Shown here piece by piece: positions 1 to 12,264 of a stretch of 64,000 nt of DNA; position 1 is the stretch's first letter; each line of letters begins with the position of its first letter. The position numbers were made by a program, and so were the translations under genes. This DNA comes from Castor canadensis (Eukaryota; Chordata; Mammalia; Rodentia; Castoridae), in assembly GCF_047511655.1 (NCBI RefSeq), contig NC_133391.1, forward strand, positions 126,550,384-126,614,383. The letters are read 5' to 3'. The notes below the pieces were generated by a model. It was given only the letters and a program-made list of their open reading frames with translations. It was not told the origin of the DNA and ran no database searches.

Positions 1-254
1 GTGTGGCCCCAGAGTGTGTAACCTGTGAGTCAGAGTCCCAGGGAGGCAGATACCAGCTGAGCACAAAGATAGTGTAAATTACAGAATGCAGTGTCTTGTG
101 AAGTCACGAGCTCCCTGTTACTAGAATTGTTCATGTGAATTTGTGTGATTACCTTAAAGCCTTGGTTTTAGCAGTTTCTTCTTCCCAAAGTTTCCTTCCC
201 TATGATACTTGTATGGCTGCCTTCTTCTGGGTCATCAGGTATCAGCCTACAAGT

Positions 255-505
255 CACCTTCTCAGAGGGGCCTTCCTGACCATCCAGTGTAAAGTAGCAA
301 CCTAATGTCCCCTATTTTAAGTCTCTGTTCAGCACTAACTATTCTTTCCTACTTGGTGGTTTGTTAGTTGTCCTCCCATCATCACCATTAAAATGTGTTT
401 CATAAGTGCATAGACCTTGTATTGTCTGTCTTGTTTAATACCTTGTACCCAGAACTATAGCAGTCTGTATTGCCTCATACGTGCTCAATAAATACTTGAG
501 TAAAG
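255..505 (+). mobile_element. L2 3' fragment
   Basis: Resembles the L2 LINE 3' end, from a ggccttcctgacca-like start to the diagnostic tgctcaataaatacttga end. Old and diverged. The stretch 1-254 shows nothing recognisable. Confidence 0.7.
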
Positions 506-518
506 AAAAATAATACTT

Positions 519-585
519 GACATGGGCATGGCGATACACTTGTAATCCCAGGTATGGGTTTTTAGTTTGAGGCCAGCCTGTAGTA
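519..585 (+). mobile_element. B1-like SINE fragment
   Basis: Short 7SL-type piece with a diverged cttgtaatcccag and the ttgaggccagcctg core. Confidence 0.6.
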
Positions 586-775
586 AATTCAAGAAATAAA
601 ATGAATGCTCTGTAAATATTGGTTGAATTAATTAAGAATTGTCTAGGACTCACAGGCTGTCTTTTGCATGATATGTTCCACTCTATGGGGGTCTCACTTT
701 CTTCTGACCCCAAATCCTGTCTTTCTGCGGATTACCCACTTCATAGATGGACTTTTGTAATTCCAGTTTATTATT

Positions 776-788
776 CTCATCACTCCTT
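776..788. repeat. L1 target-site duplication, left copy
   Basis: The bases ctcatcactcctt are repeated exactly at 7291-7303. The last Ts could also be counted as part of the poly(A) tail complement. Confidence 0.9.
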
Positions 789-1348
789 TTTTTTTTTTTT
801 TTTTTTTAAAAACAAGTTCTTTTATTGTTTTTTTTTATTTTTTTTATTTTTTTATTTTTTTTTTCATTTTTCTTTTATTATTCATATGTGCATACAAGGC
901 TTGGTTCATTTCTCCCCCCTGCCCCCACCCCCTCCCTTACCACCCACTCCACCCCCTCCCGCTCCCCCCCTCAATACCCAGCAGAAACTATTTTGCCCTT
1001 ATCTCTAATTTTGTTGTAGAGAGAGTATAAGCAATAATAGGAAGGAACAAGGGTTTTTGCTGGTTGAGATAAGGATAGCTATACAGGGCATTGACTCACA
1101 TTGCTTTCCTGTGCGTGGGTGTTACCTTCTAGGTTAATTCTTTTTGATCTAACCTTTTCTCTAGTTCCTGGTCCCCTTTTCCTATTGGCCTCAGTTGCTT
1201 TAAGGTATCTGCTTTAGTTTCTCTGCGTTAAGGGCAACAAATGCTAGCTAGTTTTTTAGGTGTCTTACCTATCCTCACCCCTCCCTTGTGTGCTCTCGCT
1301 TTTATCATGTGCTCATAGTCCAATCCCCTTGTTGTGTTTGCCCTTGAT
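789..1348 (-). other. L1 3' UTR with G-rich tract and tail
   Basis: Non-coding 3' part of the L1. At about 913-970 the plus strand is almost all C with short breaks, so the element strand is a G-rich polypurine tract, a common feature of mammalian L1 3' UTRs. T runs at 789-807 and 828-862 mark the tail and an A-rich end. Confidence 0.85.
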
Positions 1349-4300
1349 CTAATGTCCACATATGAGGGAGAACATACGATTTTTGGTCTTTTGAGCCAGG
1401 CTAACCTCACTCAGAATGATGTTCTCCAATTCCATCCATTTACCAGCGAATGATAACATTTCGTTCTTCTTCATGGCTGCATAAAATTCCATTGTGTATA
1501 GATACCACATTTTCTTAATCCATTCGTCAGTGCTGGGACATCTTGGCTGTTTCCATAACTTGGCTATTGTGAATAGTGCCGCAATAAACATGGATGTGCA
1601 GGTGCCTCTGGAGTAACAGTCTTTTGGGTATATCCCCAAGAGTGGTATTGCTGGATCAAATGGTAGATCGATGTCCATCTTTTTAAGTAGCCTCCAAATT
1701 TTTTTCCAGAGTGGTTGTACTAGTCTACGTTCCCACCAACAGTGTAAAAGGGTTCCTTTTTCCCCACATCCTCGCCAACACCTGTTGTTGGTGGTGTTGC
1801 TGATGATGGCTATTCTAACAGGGGTGAGGTGGAATCTTAGTGTGGTTTTAATTTGCATTTCCTTTGTTGCTAGAGATGGTGAGCATTTTTTCATGTGTTT
1901 TCTGGCCATTTGAATTTCTTCTTTTGAGAAAGTTCTGTTTAGTTCACATGCCCATTTCTTTATTGGTTCATTAGTTTTGGGAGAATTTAGTTTTTTAAGT
2001 TCCCTGTATATTCTGGTTATCAGTCCTTTGTCTGATGTATAATTGGCAAATATTTTCTCCCACTCTGTGGGTGTTCTCTTCAGTTTAGAGAGCATTTCTT
2101 TTGATGAACAGAAGCTTTTTAGTTTTATGAGGTCCCATTTATCTATGCTATCTCTTAGTTGCTGTGCTGCTGGGGTTTCATTGAGAAAGTTTTTACCTAT
2201 ACCTACTAACTCCAGAGTATTTCCTACTCTTTCTTGTATCAACTTAAGAGTTTGGGGTCTGATATTAAGATCCTTGATCCATTTTGAGTTAATCTTGGTA
2301 TAGGGTGATATACATGGATCTAGTTTCAGTTTTTTGCAGACTGCTAACCAGTTTTCCCAGCAGTTTTTGTTGAAGAGGCTGCTATTTCTCCATCGTATAT
2401 TTTTAGCTCCTTTGTCAAAGATAAGTTGCTCATAGTTGTGTGGCTTCATATCTGGATCCTCTATTCTGTTCCACTGGTCTTCATGTCTGTTTTTGTGCCA
2501 GTACCATGCTGTTTTTATTGTTATTGCTTTGTAATATAGTTTGAAGTCAGGTATTGTGATACCTCCTGCATTGTTCTTTTGACTGAGTATTGCCTTGGCT
2601 ATTCGTGGCCTCTTGTGTTTCCATATAAATTTCACAGTAGATTTTTCAATCTCTTTAATGAATGTCATTGGAATTTTGATGGGAATTGCATTAAACATGT
2701 AGATTACTTTGGGGAGTATCGACATTTTTACTATGTTGATTCTACCAATCCATGAGCATGGGAGATCTCTCCACTTTCTATAGTCTTCCTCAATCTCTTT
2801 CTTCAGAAGTGTATAGTTTTCCTTGTAGAGGTCTTTCACATCTTTTGTTAGGTTTACACCTAGATATTTGATTTTTTTTGAGGCTATTGTAAATGGAATT
2901 GTTTTCATACATTCTTTTTCCGTTTGCTCATTGTTAGTGTATAGAAATGCTAATGATTTTTCTATGTTGATTTTATATCCTGCTACTTTGCTATAGCTAT
3001 TGATGATGTCTAGAAGCTTCTCAGTAGAGTTTTTTGGGTCTTTAAGGTATAGGATCATGTCGTCTGCAAATAGGGATATTTTGACAGTTTCTTTACCTAT
3101 TTGTATTCCTTTTATTCCTTCTTCTTGCCTAATTGCTCTGGCTAGGAATTCCAGTACTATGTTGAATAGGAGTGGAGATAGTGGGCATCCTTGTCTGGTT
3201 CCTGATTTTAGAGGGAACGGTTTTAATTTTTCTCCGTTAAGTATAATGCTGGCTGTAGGTTTGTCATATATAGCTTTTATAATGTTGAGGAACTTTCCTT
3301 CTATTCCTAGTTTTCTTAGAGCTTTTATCATGAAATGATGTTGGATCTTATCAAAGGCTTTTTCTGCGTCTATTGAGATGATCAAGTGGTTTTTGTCTTT
3401 GCTTCTGTTAATGTGGTTTATTACGTTTATTGATTTTCGTATGTTGAACCACCCCTGCATCCCTGGGATGAAGCCTACCTGGTCGTGGTGGATAATCTTT
3501 TTGATGTGTTGCTGAATTCGGTTTGCCATTATTTTGTTGAGGATTTTTGCATCAATGTTCATTAAGGAGATTGGCCTATAGTTCTTTTTGGAGGTGTCTG
3601 CCTGGTTTTGGGATAAGTGTAATAGTGGCTTCATAAAATGTGTTTGGCAGTTTTCCTTCCCTTTCTATTTCATGGAACAGTTTAAGGAGGGTTGGTATCA
3701 GTTCTTCTTTAAAGGTCTGATAGAATTCAGCAGAGAATCCATCAGGTCCTGGACTTTTCTTTTTGGGGAGACTCTTGATTGCTGCTTCAATTTCATTTTG
3801 TGTTATAGGTCTATTCAGGTGATTAATTTCCTCTTGGTTCAGTTTTGGATGATCATATGTATCTAGAAATCTGTCCATTTCTTTTAGATTTTCAAATTTA
3901 TTTGAATATAGGTTCTCAAAGTAGTCTCTGATGATTTCCTGAATTTCCATGGTGTTTGTTGTTATCTCCCCTTTTGCATTCCTGATTCTACTAATTTGGG
4001 TTTTTTCTCTCCTCATTTTAGTCAGGTTTGCCAGGGGTCTATCGATCTTGTTTATTTTTTCAAAGAACCAACTTTTTGTTTCATTAATTCTTTGTATGGT
4101 TTTTTTGGTTTCTATTTCGTTGATTTCAGCTCTTATTTTTATTATTTCTCTCCTTCTATTTGTTTTGGGATTTGCTTGTTCTTGTTTTTCTAGGAGTTTG
4201 AGATGTATCATTAGGTCATTGATTTGGGATCTTTCAATCTTTTTAATATATGCACTCATGGCTATAAACTTTCCTCTCAAGACTGCCTTAGCTGTGTCCC

Positions 4301-5162
4301 ATAGGTTCTGGTAGGTTGTGTTTTCATTTTCATTGACTTCTAGGAACTTTTTAATTTCCTCTTTTATTGCATCGATGATCCATTCTTCATTAAGTAATGA
4401 GTTATTTAGTTTCCAGCTGTTTGCATGTTTTTTGTCTTTACTTTTGTTGTTGAGTTCTACTTTTACTGCATTGTGGTCAGATAGTATGCACGGTATTATT
4501 TCTATTTTCTTATATTTGCTGAGGCTTGCTTTGTGCCCTAGGATATGATCTATTTTGGAGAAGGTTCCATGGGCTGCTGAGAAGAATGTATATTGTGTAG
4601 AGGTTGGATGAAATGTTCTATAGACATCTACTAGGTCTACTTGATCTATTGCATATTTTAGATCTTGGATTTCTTTATTGAGTTTTTGTTTGGATGACCT
4701 ATCTATTGATGATAATGGAGTGTTAAAGTCTCCCACAACCACTGTGTTGGCGTTTATATATGCTTTTAGGTCTTTTAGGGTATGTTTGATGAAATTGGGT
4801 GCGTTGACATTGGGTGCGTACAGATTGATGATTATTATTTCCTTTTGGTCTATTTCCCCTTTTATTAGTATGGAATGTCCTTCTTTGTCTCGTTTGATCA
4901 ATGTAGGTTTGAAGTCTACTTTGTCAGAGATAAGTATTGCTACTCCTGCTTGTTTTCGGGGGCCATTAGCTTGGTAAATCTTCTTCCAGCCTTTCATCCT
5001 AAGCATATGCTTATTTCTGTCGGTGAGATGAGTCTCCTGTAAGCAACAAATTGTTGGATCTTCTTTTTTAATCCATTTTGTCAAACGGTGTCTTTTGATG
5101 GGTGAATTAAGTCCATTGACATTAAGTGTTAGTACTGATAGGTATGTGGTGATTCCTGCCAT
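1349..5162 (-). pseudogene. L1 ORF2 (endonuclease-reverse transcriptase), one frameshift
   Basis: Starts [10 protein letters not shown]. The endonuclease part has N14, the QETH glutamate at 43, GDFN and SDHNAV near 228-230. The frame breaks at about 3597-3602, where GGCAGAC stands in place of a sequence two bases longer, and a stop follows at 3576-3578. In the next frame the reverse transcriptase continues to 1349 with [19 protein letters not shown] (about 3059-3070) and the C-terminal cysteine motif [14 protein letters not shown]. Without the 2-nt loss the protein would be about 1270 residues, normal for L1. As it stands, endonuclease and reverse transcriptase are uncoupled. Confidence 0.94.
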
Positions 5163-5212
5163 TTAGTTATCTTAGTTGTTTGAAGGTTTGATTGTGTGTA
5201 CCTAACTTGATG

Positions 5213-6415
5213 TTACTCTCTACTGTCTTGCTTTTTCTTATCCTGTGGTTTGGTGCTGCCTGCCTTTTCATGGTTAAGTTGAGTGTCACTTTCTATGTGC
5301 AGGATCCCTTGCAGAATCTTTTGTAATGGTGGCTTTGTGGTCACATATTGTTTTAGTTTCTGCTTATCATGGAAGACTTTTATTGCTCCATCTATTTTGA
5401 ATGATAGCTTTGCTGGGTAGAGTATCCTGGGGTTGAAGTTATTTTCATTCAGTGCCCGGAAGATCTCACCCCACGCTCTTCTTGCTTTTAATGTTTCTGT
5501 TGAGAAGTCTGCTGTGATTTTGATGGGTTTACCTTTGTATGTTACTTGTTTTTTCTCTCTTGCAGCCTTCAATATTCTTTCCTTAGTTTCTGAACTTGTT
5601 GTTTTAATGATGATATGTCGTGGAGTAGTTCTATTTTGATCTGGTCTGTTTGGTGTCCTGGAGGCCTCTTGCATTTGTATGGGAATATCTTTCCCTAGAT
5701 TTGGGAAATTTTCCATTATTATTTTGTTGAATATATTACGCATTCCCTTCGCTTGCACCTCTTCTCCTTCTTCGATGCCCATGATTCTCAAGTTTGGTCT
5801 TTTGATGGAGTCAGTGAGTTCTTGCATTTTCTTTTCACAGGTCTTGAGTTGTTTAATTAATAGTTCTTCGGTTTTTCCTTTAATTACCATTTCATCTTCA
5901 AGTTCTGAGATTCTGTCTTCTGTTTGTTCTATTCTGCTGGATTGGCTTTCCGTTTTGTTTTGCAGTTCTGTTTCGTTCTTTTTTCTGAGGTCTTCCATAT
6001 CCTGGCTGTTTTCTTCTTTATTGTTGTCTATTTTTGTCCTGAGTTCATTTATCCATTTATTCATTGTGTTCTCTCTTTCACTCTGGTGTTTATACAGTGC
6101 TTCTATGGTTTCCTTTATTTCTTCTTTTGCTTTTTCAAATTCTCTATTTTTATTGTCTTGGAATTTCTTGAGTGTCTCCTGTACATTTTGGTTGACCCTA
6201 TCCAGTATCATCTCTATAAAATTCTCATTGAGTACTTGTAGTATGTCTTCTTTTAAATTATTCTTGTAGGCTTCATTGGGTCCTTTGGCATAGTTTATCT
6301 TCATTTTGTTGGAGTCTGGCTCTGAGTTTCTGTTCTCTTCATTCCCCTCTGGTTCCTGTACTAATTTTTTGCTGTGGGGAAACTGGTTTCCTTGTTTTTT
6401 CTGTCTTCCTGTCAT
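5213..6415 (-). CDS. L1 ORF1p, RNA-binding chaperone
   Basis: A 400-residue protein. The start chosen is MTGRQKKQGN; the frame stays open for another 60 codons upstream, but that stretch is hydrophobic and unlike ORF1p. Regions in order: basic and polar N-terminus (1-50), long charged coiled coil (about 50-205), RRM-type domain starting NLRIMGIEEG (about 208-305), and a C-terminal domain including TPRHIIIKT and RRAWGEIF. ORF1p trimers coat L1 RNA and act as nucleic-acid chaperones during retrotransposition. The frame is intact. Confidence 0.93.
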   Translation of the reverse strand: MTGRQKKQGNQFPHSKKLVQEPEGNEENRNSEPDSNKMKINYAKGPNEAYKNNLKEDILQVLNENFIEMILDRVNQNVQETLKKFQDNKNREFEKAKEEIKETIEALYKHQSERENTMNKWINELRTKIDNNKEENSQDMEDLRKKNETELQNKTESQSSRIEQTEDRISELEDEMVIKGKTEELLIKQLKTCEKKMQELTDSIKRPNLRIMGIEEGEEVQAKGMRNIFNKIIMENFPNLGKDIPIQMQEASRTPNRPDQNRTTPRHIIIKTTSSETKERILKAAREKKQVTYKGKPIKITADFSTETLKARRAWGEIFRALNENNFNPRILYPAKLSFKIDGAIKVFHDKQKLKQYVTTKPPLQKILQGILHIESDTQLNHEKAGSTKPQDKKKQDSRE

Positions 6416-7290
6416 TGTCCTTGGTGTTGTTACTGTCCCTGTACTGTGTGTAATTAAGTATTTTCTAGCTTGTAATAATAACAATGGTAATATTGAGAAC
6501 GGAAGAGTGAGCTGAGATGGAAAGCAAGAAGTTAAAGAAAAGGGGAAAACAAATATACAGACAAGAGGGAGAAAGCAGAACAAGGTATCAGACAAGAGAG
6601 TTTCAAAGGTATAAACAGGGAGTGTTAGTGTACTAATCGACAGTAAGCTGAACAGACAATAGAGAGACAGAGAGAGGATTGAAAATCAAAGATAAAAAAA
6701 ATAAAAAATAAGTATATGAAAGTAATATCTATTTATAAAAATGAATTAAAATAAAATGGAAAATAGGAAATTAAAAAAAAAAAAAAAACCAAAAAACTTC
6801 CAAGTTTATATGCAATGCAATTTCAGTCTTAATAATTTGGATGTCCGTCTTAATCTCCAGTCCTGGAGTTGGTGCCTCAGATGTTGTTCTGTAGTTGTCT
6901 CATCAAAGGGGATGCATAAAGTAGAACAAAACTACACTCACACACACACAGAAGAAAAAATAAAAAAAAAGCCCCACCAAGTGTCCCCAGTTCAAATGCA
7001 ATAGTTTCAGTAAGTTTTTCGGCTTGCAGGTGTAATTCGGTTGTTCTCTCATCTGGTCCGCTTCCCAAGCCGTATGGGCGCCGGCCACTGGCGGCCCCGG
7101 GGGCCTCCTCGGTTCTCCGTTTAACGTGAAGTGGAGATTCTCTGCGCCGGCTGGAGATGTGGAGGAGTCAAAGTTATGCCTTTTCTCGGTGATTATGCCT
7201 GCAAAGTGTGTCTCCAGCGTCTCTCCAAGATTTCACTATAGGAGGCTCGCTTTCTGCTTCCTACCTCTAGCCGCCATCTTGGAATCTCTC
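6416..7290 (-). promoter_or_regulatory. L1 5' UTR and internal promoter
   Basis: About 875 bp between the element's 5' end and ORF1. The outer part (about 7060-7290) is GC-richer than anything nearby and holds several CpGs. Very near the 5' end the minus strand reads aagatggcggc (7271-7281), the YY1 site that positions L1 transcription start. Confidence 0.8.
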
Positions 7291-7303
7291 CTCATCACTC
7301 CTT
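7291..7303. repeat. L1 target-site duplication, right copy
   Basis: Exact second copy of the 13-bp repeat at 776-788, directly next to the 5' end of the L1. Confidence 0.9.
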
Positions 7304-7938
7304 AAGTACTCTATCACGGCTAGTTTTCTTTGAAGTCAGGGTTTAAACTATATCTAAACCACACACATTAGTATGTTTGTTCTCCAAAAACACTACATAT
7401 AAATTCTTTCAAGTATTCCTTGTATATGGATTATTGGTGATTCTCTTTAGTGTTATGGATGATTGAGTGCTAGGAAATGAAATATAGGTGGTGCAAATTA
7501 CTTTTTCTGGAGATGTAGAGAGTATAGTTAAAGGATCTTTCTTCATAGTTATCAATTTTGGCAGCTGGATGCACACACACAGACCAGTTTTTTGTACTAT
7601 TTCTTTTAATCCTCATTCCTGAACCTGTATATCACTAAGGATTGAAACTTGGTCCAGCTTGCTGTAATTCTCAGGCAAGTTCATCTTATGTAGTCCTTTA
7701 CTACTTAAACTTGATAGGGACAGAATTGGTCACAAGAGGCTTTTGGAATCATTTCCACGGTGTAATGCAGGAAACCAATCATAGCAAGATCTGTTATACC
7801 TGCTTTTCTGACTCCTAAAGTTGAGAAGTACTTCCTTACATTAGATGTCTTAGGTTTTCATTTGCACCCAATTGAGGTAATTTTGTGAACCACATATATC
7901 ATGAAGTCTAAAAACGAAGTCAGTAAGATCTCTAAGAA

Positions 7939-8120
7939 TTTTTTTTTTTTCTGGTAGTCTTGGGGTTTAAACTCCAGGCCACACACTTGCTAGGGGCTCC
8001 ACCATTTTAGCCATGCACCCACCATCCCATTCTTTTTTGTTGGGGCTTCTTTTAGAGATGGTCTTGCTATTTAGCCCAGGCTGACCTTGAACTTGAGTGC
8101 CTCCTGACTCCACCTGAGGG
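7939..8120 (-). mobile_element. Dimeric tRNA/7SL SINE, antisense
   Basis: Starts with a T run, then the tRNA-type half (gggtttaaactccagg) and the 7SL-type half (gatggtcttgctatttagcc). Diverged from the young copies. Confidence 0.75.
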
Positions 8121-8205
8121 CTAGTAGAGTAAGATCTCTTAACTGAGCACTGATAGACAAAGATGTTCAGGTAAACTGTGTGTTCGGATATGGCAGAAGA
8201 TCTAA

Positions 8206-8343
<138 letters not shown>

Positions 8344-8409
8344 TGAGCAAGCTCAGTTTCTTTATAAATATGCACCTGTTCCAATTTATTGCTATTATTT
8401 TCATAGTGA

Positions 8410-8513
8410 GTCTTTTTTTTTTTTTTTTTTCTTTTCTGTTTTGGTGCTGGGATCGAACCCAGGGCCTCATGCATGCTAGGCAAGCGCTGTACCACCGAGC
8501 TACATCCCAGCTC
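8410..8513 (-). mobile_element. ID-like SINE with target-site duplication
   Basis: Reverse-complement tRNA-type SINE: T run, gggatcgaacccagg (B box), ccgagctacatcccag. The 10-bp repeat ttcatagtga occurs on both sides (8400-8409 and 8514-8523). Confidence 0.85.
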
Positions 8514-8861
8514 TTCATAGTGATTCTTGATCTCTTATTAGTTTTATCTTTGAAAATATGAGTTCTATTAGGAAAACAAACTACAATAGGAATATTGACA
8601 GGGAATTTAATACAGGATTTAGTTACATGTGTGTTGGAGAACTAAAAGAACAAAGTGGGAACACTGAAATAACCCAAAAACAATTGCAAAGAGCAGTTGA
8701 CTACCTCTAGGCCTGGAGGAACAAAGTAAAGAAGGTGGAGTAACTGGAACCCAGAATTTTACAGGAAAAGGCCTGCAGACCTAGTGTTTGGGTTCCTGAC
8801 ATTTTTTTTAATGAGATGTTTTGTGAGGGTTTAAGCATAATTTCTCTTTACAACTTAAGAA

Positions 8862-8973
8862 GTTGGGGTAGATGCCTACTTGGAAAGCTGAGGCAGGAGG
8901 ATCATTGGACGCCAGGACTTTGAGGCCAGCATTGACAACATAGTGAGACCCCAGTTCTTTAAAAAAAAAAAAA
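8862..8973 (+). mobile_element. B1-like SINE
   Basis: Contains gctgaggcaggaggatcatt, tttgaggccagcattg and an A tail. Confidence 0.82.
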
Positions 8974-9014
8974 CCAGAATGTAGAATTTGATTGGATGTT
9001 TTAAATTGATTTTT

Positions 9015-9135
9015 CATTTACATGTGTATACATTGTTTGAAACCCCCCCCCACTTCCGGGCAGAACCTGTTTCACTCTCTTGTTCTCCAATTTTGTTAGG
9101 AGAAAACATAAGAGATAATAAGAAATTGGATCTGT
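9015..9135 (-). mobile_element. L1 3'-end remnant
   Basis: Same layout as the 3' end of the young L1 (C-rich stretch, gggcagaacctgtttc, ctccaattttgtta) but diverged. It is an older truncated copy. Confidence 0.75.
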
Positions 9136-9325
9136 TTTAAAAGAAGAATTTAAGAGGTGTTTATCAGGATTCCATTTTTTAATATAGTTTTTGCTTAATA
9201 AACTTAAATATTCAGCACTTTAAAAGTTTCTTAATTTCACCAAATGGAATTTAGGTTTAATCTTGCCGAAATTGAAATGAAATGTGTAATCTCTGATTTT
9301 GGATAGTGGTATCACTTCCTTATAG

Positions 9326-9390
9326 ATCAAGTGCAGTGCAACAGCTATTGGGAAAAAAACTACAGAACTCACTGTTCAGTCCACAACACT
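9326..9390 (+). pseudogene. DIMT1: DIMT1 exon remnant with 1-nt insertion
   Basis: The DNA matches the segment for [20 protein letters not shown]. In frame it reads SSAVQQLLG and then shifts, because one extra base lies in the run ggaaaaaaa at 9351-9359. It is preceded by tatag and followed by gtaaat, so exon borders survive. Confidence 0.85.
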
Positions 9391-10718
9391 GTAAATAGAA
9401 ATTGCTTATGCTGTTTCAGTGATAATTTCTTTTAAAATGTCTTGCTGTTATTTTTTGATCTAGTATTATGAGATTTTTTAATTATATACATTCTATAGGA
9501 TCCTTAATTTTGATTTGAATGCTGCTGTGTATTCTGTGGGCCTTGTTCTCTTTTTAACTACTGACATTTGTTTTCTACCCTAAGAATAATCAGATTTATC
9601 TGAGTTAGGGTTTCCTCAAAATTATGGATATGTAGCTTGTTCAACTTAAAATATTATGTACAATTTGCTGTCTTTTTTGTGTCCTTTCCTTGTTTGTTGT
9701 TCATATAGCAATTATAAATTTAAAGTTACTGTTTTAACACTCAGAGATTGAAATTAGAAAAAGTATAGGGTGAATAGCAGATTTCAAGTTGTGAGCCTCA
9801 TGCTTTTTCACAATTTCCTTTAAACAAGTGTTGGAGTGCTCACACATATACGCTTTTTTAAGAATTTCTTTGCTAACTTTTTAGGTCCTTCAGTTTAAAT
9901 GAATCAAAGACAAATTTTCCTTGTATTTTTTATGGGTCAGATTTTGTATGGTTTAGTGCACCACAATATTGTCTCCATTCTCCCTGTTATGAGCAAAGTC
10001 CCTAAATACCAGTTTAAGTAGAAAAATATTAAGCTGGATTAAGAATCTGCGTAAATGCTGTGAATCAACTTCAGCTAGAAATGTAGATCTACAGAGAAAT
10101 GGGGAGCACCAGAAGTGGTGACATAGTTAACTGTTACACACCTACCTCTGGGCCCATGTGTAATTTGAAACTTTTAAAACTAATAACCATGTATTATGCA
10201 GTTTGCAGCATACCCAAAAGAAAATGCAAAAAAGATGTTAATCAAGTATGAAATACTTATTCTTATGGGTTAGAGAGGTCATCTCTGAGAAAAATCAGGT
10301 GGTGAAATTTGGGCAAGAAAATGTGAGTTATTTTGAAAGGATAACAATTGTTTTAAAATTTATTTACAGTTTTAATTGTTTAGTCTAAAACTGATAGTAT
10401 TTCAGAATTTTAAAAATGAAAAAGGACAGTATACCTGATTACTTATTCAAGGTATCTGTATCATGTGGAAAAAAATGAACCATTTAGAGATTCAAGTCTT
10501 ATCCAAACTTTCAGGCTTTTCCCAGCTGTCATTAACAGATGTGGTTTTTTTTTTTTTTTTTTGGTTAGTACAGGTCATTGCACTACTGCTTAGCCATGCC
10601 CCCAGCCCCTAAAAGATGTTTTAAAGATGACTATACTAAACTTAAAAAAAAAAAAAAACAGCCAAAGTGACTTCATTAAAGATATGTTTTTCATTTATTC
10701 TGAATCTTATATTGATAG
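9391..10718. other. Intron of the DIMT1 pseudogene, little recognisable
   Basis: AT-rich sequence with a truncated antisense SINE at about 10541-10605 and an A run near 10644. I looked for other DIMT1 exons here and saw none. Confidence 0.6.
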
Positions 10719-12221
<1,503 letters not shown>

Positions 12222-12264
12222 GTTGCTACATAGATTCAATGCAGAAGATATCCATTTTTCCTAG
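12222..12264 (+). pseudogene. DIMT1: DIMT1 last exon remnant with stop codon
   Basis: After a good pyrimidine-rich acceptor (ctccctggcag) it reads LLHRFNAEDIHFS and TAG at 12262-12264, against LLHGFNAEGIHFS in human. The junction AG|G restores the arginine codon with the previous block. This exon by itself is intact. Confidence 0.9.

Larger units (their letters stand above)
789..7290 (-). mobile_element. Full-length young L1 retrotransposon
   Basis: A 6.5-kb non-LTR retrotransposon on the minus strand. In its own order it has a 5' UTR (7290-6416), ORF1, a 50-bp spacer, ORF2, a 3' UTR with a G-rich purine tract, and a poly(A) tail seen as T runs from about 789. Perfect 13-bp direct repeats flank it. 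Intact ORF1 and nearly intact ORF2 indicate a recent insertion. Its only clear defect is a 2-nt deletion in ORF2. Confidence 0.96.

Noticed and set aside
619-1019. Open frames with F-rich and P-rich proteins
   Set aside because: They are translations of the L1 poly(A) tail and C-rich 3' UTR tract on the opposite strand.
3949-6269. Long plus-strand open frames over the L1
   Set aside because: They lie antisense to ORF1 and ORF2 and show hydrophobic, repetitive composition typical of reverse-strand shadows.
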